From contig JBPCVV010000353.1 in NCBI GenBank assembly GCA_051010195.1, positions 1 through 8,426 of the forward strand: DNA of 8,426 nucleotides, written 5' to 3'. The notes beneath the pieces were generated by a model. That model made no database searches, was not told the DNA's origin, and saw only the letters and a list, made by a program, of their open reading frames with translations. Of the stretch, positions 6,363-8,426 are shown in pieces (the first letter of the stretch is position 1; each line of letters starts with the position of its first letter). The translations under genes were made by a program, and so were the position numbers. This DNA is from Anderseniella sp051010195 (GTDB lineage: Bacteria > Pseudomonadota > Alphaproteobacteria > Rhizobiales > Aestuariivirgaceae).

Positions 6363-7247
6363 TCACATGACCGTCTCAAAGGCACGGTTTTGTGCGGTGG
6401 ACTGGATCTCGTAGATAGACCCTGTCTTTTTGGGTTGCGGCTGTGGAATGCGAACCGGTACGTCTGCAAGCCGCGGCGTTATGGTACCGGAGCCGCACAG
6501 GAGCTTTTCGTCATACTCCTCCAGTGACGGCCACGGCGTCATGGAGCCCATCACCGGGTAGGCGTCTGCTGCCATGATTTCATAGAGCAGCAGCATCCTG
6601 TCGCGGTCCGAGCGGTTGAGGTCGGAGCCGTGTACCGTGCGCGCGTGATGGATCGACATGGACCCGCGCGGCCCGGTGAGCTTGACCGCGGCGTTCAACT
6701 CGAGACCGGAATTCTCAAGGTCCATGGCGCCTGCAAAGACACCATTTGAGTGATGGTCAAAAACCTCGCCCTTGTGGGTGCCCGGGAACACCATCAGCGG
6801 ACCGTTGTCCGGGCCAACGTCATTGAGCACGATGCCGACAGCCAGCACGTCGTCGTTGGTGTGCGGGTAGAAGGCCCAGTCCTGGTGCCATTCAACGGCT
6901 GCACCGTATTCGGCGGATTTCATGTTGAGCTTAGATGTGTGCAGGCGCAGGTCCTGGCCGATCAGATCGCGCACCGGCGCCAAGACGTGGTCCGACCGCA
7001 TCAGAGCGGCAAATACATCTGAAATGGTGTGCGGCAGCTTGATCCGGCGCACTCTCGGATTGTCCGGCGTATGGGTGTCTTCAAGGTCGAGCCTATCGTT
7101 TGATGCACTCAGGTGACTTGCTTCTTCGCGGAACTTTTCGATCTCGGCGATGCACTTGTCGATCTCGGCTGCCGGAATGCGCGATTCCAGCATCAGATAG
7201 CCGTTGTCGCGGTAAAACTGCACCTGGGTTTCGTTCAGAGTTTCCAT
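6363..7247 (-). CDS. Phytanoyl-CoA dioxygenase (PhyH) family Fe(II)/2-oxoglutarate oxygenase
   Basis: A 294-residue cytosolic protein of usual PhyH-family length. The start METLNETQVQFYRDNGYLML is the family's typical N-terminus. The iron site is WHQDWAFYPH (H121, D123) with distal H206 in HHARTVHGS, and the 2-oxoglutarate-binding arginine is probably R215 or R217. The strand GPLMVFPGTHKG (149-160) is also typical. These enzymes hydroxylate or otherwise oxidise small molecules using O2, Fe(II) and 2-oxoglutarate; members act on many substrates besides phytanoyl-CoA, so the substrate is open. It lies 19 bases downstream of the acid-sugar dehydratase gene on the same strand, so the two are almost surely co-transcribed and the substrate is likely a sugar acid or related compound. 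The ribosome site is weak (GAGAAAG-like). The gene converges on idnO with only 21 bases between, without an obvious terminator. Confidence 0.88.
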   Translation of the reverse strand: METLNETQVQFYRDNGYLMLESRIPAAEIDKCIAEIEKFREEASHLSASNDRLDLEDTHTPDNPRVRRIKLPHTISDVFAALMRSDHVLAPVRDLIGQDLRLHTSKLNMKSAEYGAAVEWHQDWAFYPHTNDDVLAVGIVLNDVGPDNGPLMVFPGTHKGEVFDHHSNGVFAGAMDLENSGLELNAAVKLTGPRGSMSIHHARTVHGSDLNRSDRDRMLLLYEIMAADAYPVMGSMTPWPSLEEYDEKLLCGSGTITPRLADVPVRIPQPQPKKTGSIYEIQSTAQNRAFETVM

Positions 7248-7266
7248 GACATCACTTTCTCTCGGT

Positions 7267-8364
<1,098 letters not shown>

Positions 8365-8390
8365 TAAAACCTCCAGGCGGCTTGCGCGGT

Positions 8391-8426
8391 TTACAGGAAC
8401 ACCGTGGTGATTTCCGGGACCAGCAG
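8391..8426 (-). CDS. C-terminal end of an upstream gene, possibly a TRAP transporter large permease
   Basis: Reading the minus strand from the window edge gives LLVPEITTVFL and a TAA at 8393-8391, in the frame that meets the edge. Only 11 residues are visible. The pattern hydrophobic-PEI-hydrophobic resembles the last residues of many DctM/SiaM-type TRAP large subunits (they often end '..PEI....P'), and a sugar-acid dehydratase operon commonly carries such a transporter. The evidence is too short for a firm call; another membrane protein is possible. The stop is 26 bases upstream of the dehydratase start. Confidence 0.35.
   Translation of the reverse strand: MLVPEITTVFL

Overview
The window reads like a chromosomal accessory stretch of an alphaproteobacterium, most likely a Rhizobiales- or Rhodobacterales-like marine or soil heterotroph. 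This is inferred from the protein families present and from GC content. Seven 60-base lines counted by hand between 121 and 1260 average about 50% GC. Six lines counted between 2461 and 7740 average about 62%. There is no rRNA, tRNA, CRISPR array, insertion sequence or plasmid/phage marker.

Left part (2-3612, all + strand): a compact cassette of uncertain purpose. It holds the C-terminal part of a probable LpxL/HtrB-type acyltransferase, a DUF6065 protein, and two unrelated-looking ATP-grasp enzymes whose genes overlap by 4 bp (GTGA). ATP-grasp enzymes join a carboxylate to an amine, thiol or similar nucleophile. An acyltransferase plus two ATP-grasp ligases plus an unknown protein therefore suggests an undescribed small biosynthetic or modification pathway, possibly for an acylated amide or peptide. 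That role is inference; the families are what the sequence supports.

Junction (3613-3762): directly after the stop of the second ATP-grasp gene, and in the same frame, lie 49 codons that are the C-terminal tail of a DadA/D-amino-acid-oxidase-type flavoenzyme. The rest of that gene is absent. This looks like a scar where the cassette replaced or landed in an older catabolic locus. A glutathione S-transferase-like gene follows at 3811-4434.

Right part (4453-8426): sugar-acid catabolism. A zinc L-idonate 5-dehydrogenase (idnD, - strand) and an SDR gluconate 5-dehydrogenase (idnO, + strand) are divergently arranged around an 80-bp gap. Together they would convert L-idonate to 5-keto-D-gluconate and then to D-gluconate. 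Converging on idnO is a minus-strand operon. In order of transcription it contains a membrane transporter gene (only its last 11 codons are visible, resembling the end of a TRAP large permease), an enolase-superfamily acid-sugar dehydratase of the mandelate racemase type with all catalytic residues, and a phytanoyl-CoA dioxygenase-like Fe(II)/2-oxoglutarate oxygenase. The likely combined job is uptake and breakdown of a sugar acid or a modified sugar acid.

There is no gene-free stretch longer than 300 bases. The longest gap is about 150 bases, at 1409-1558.
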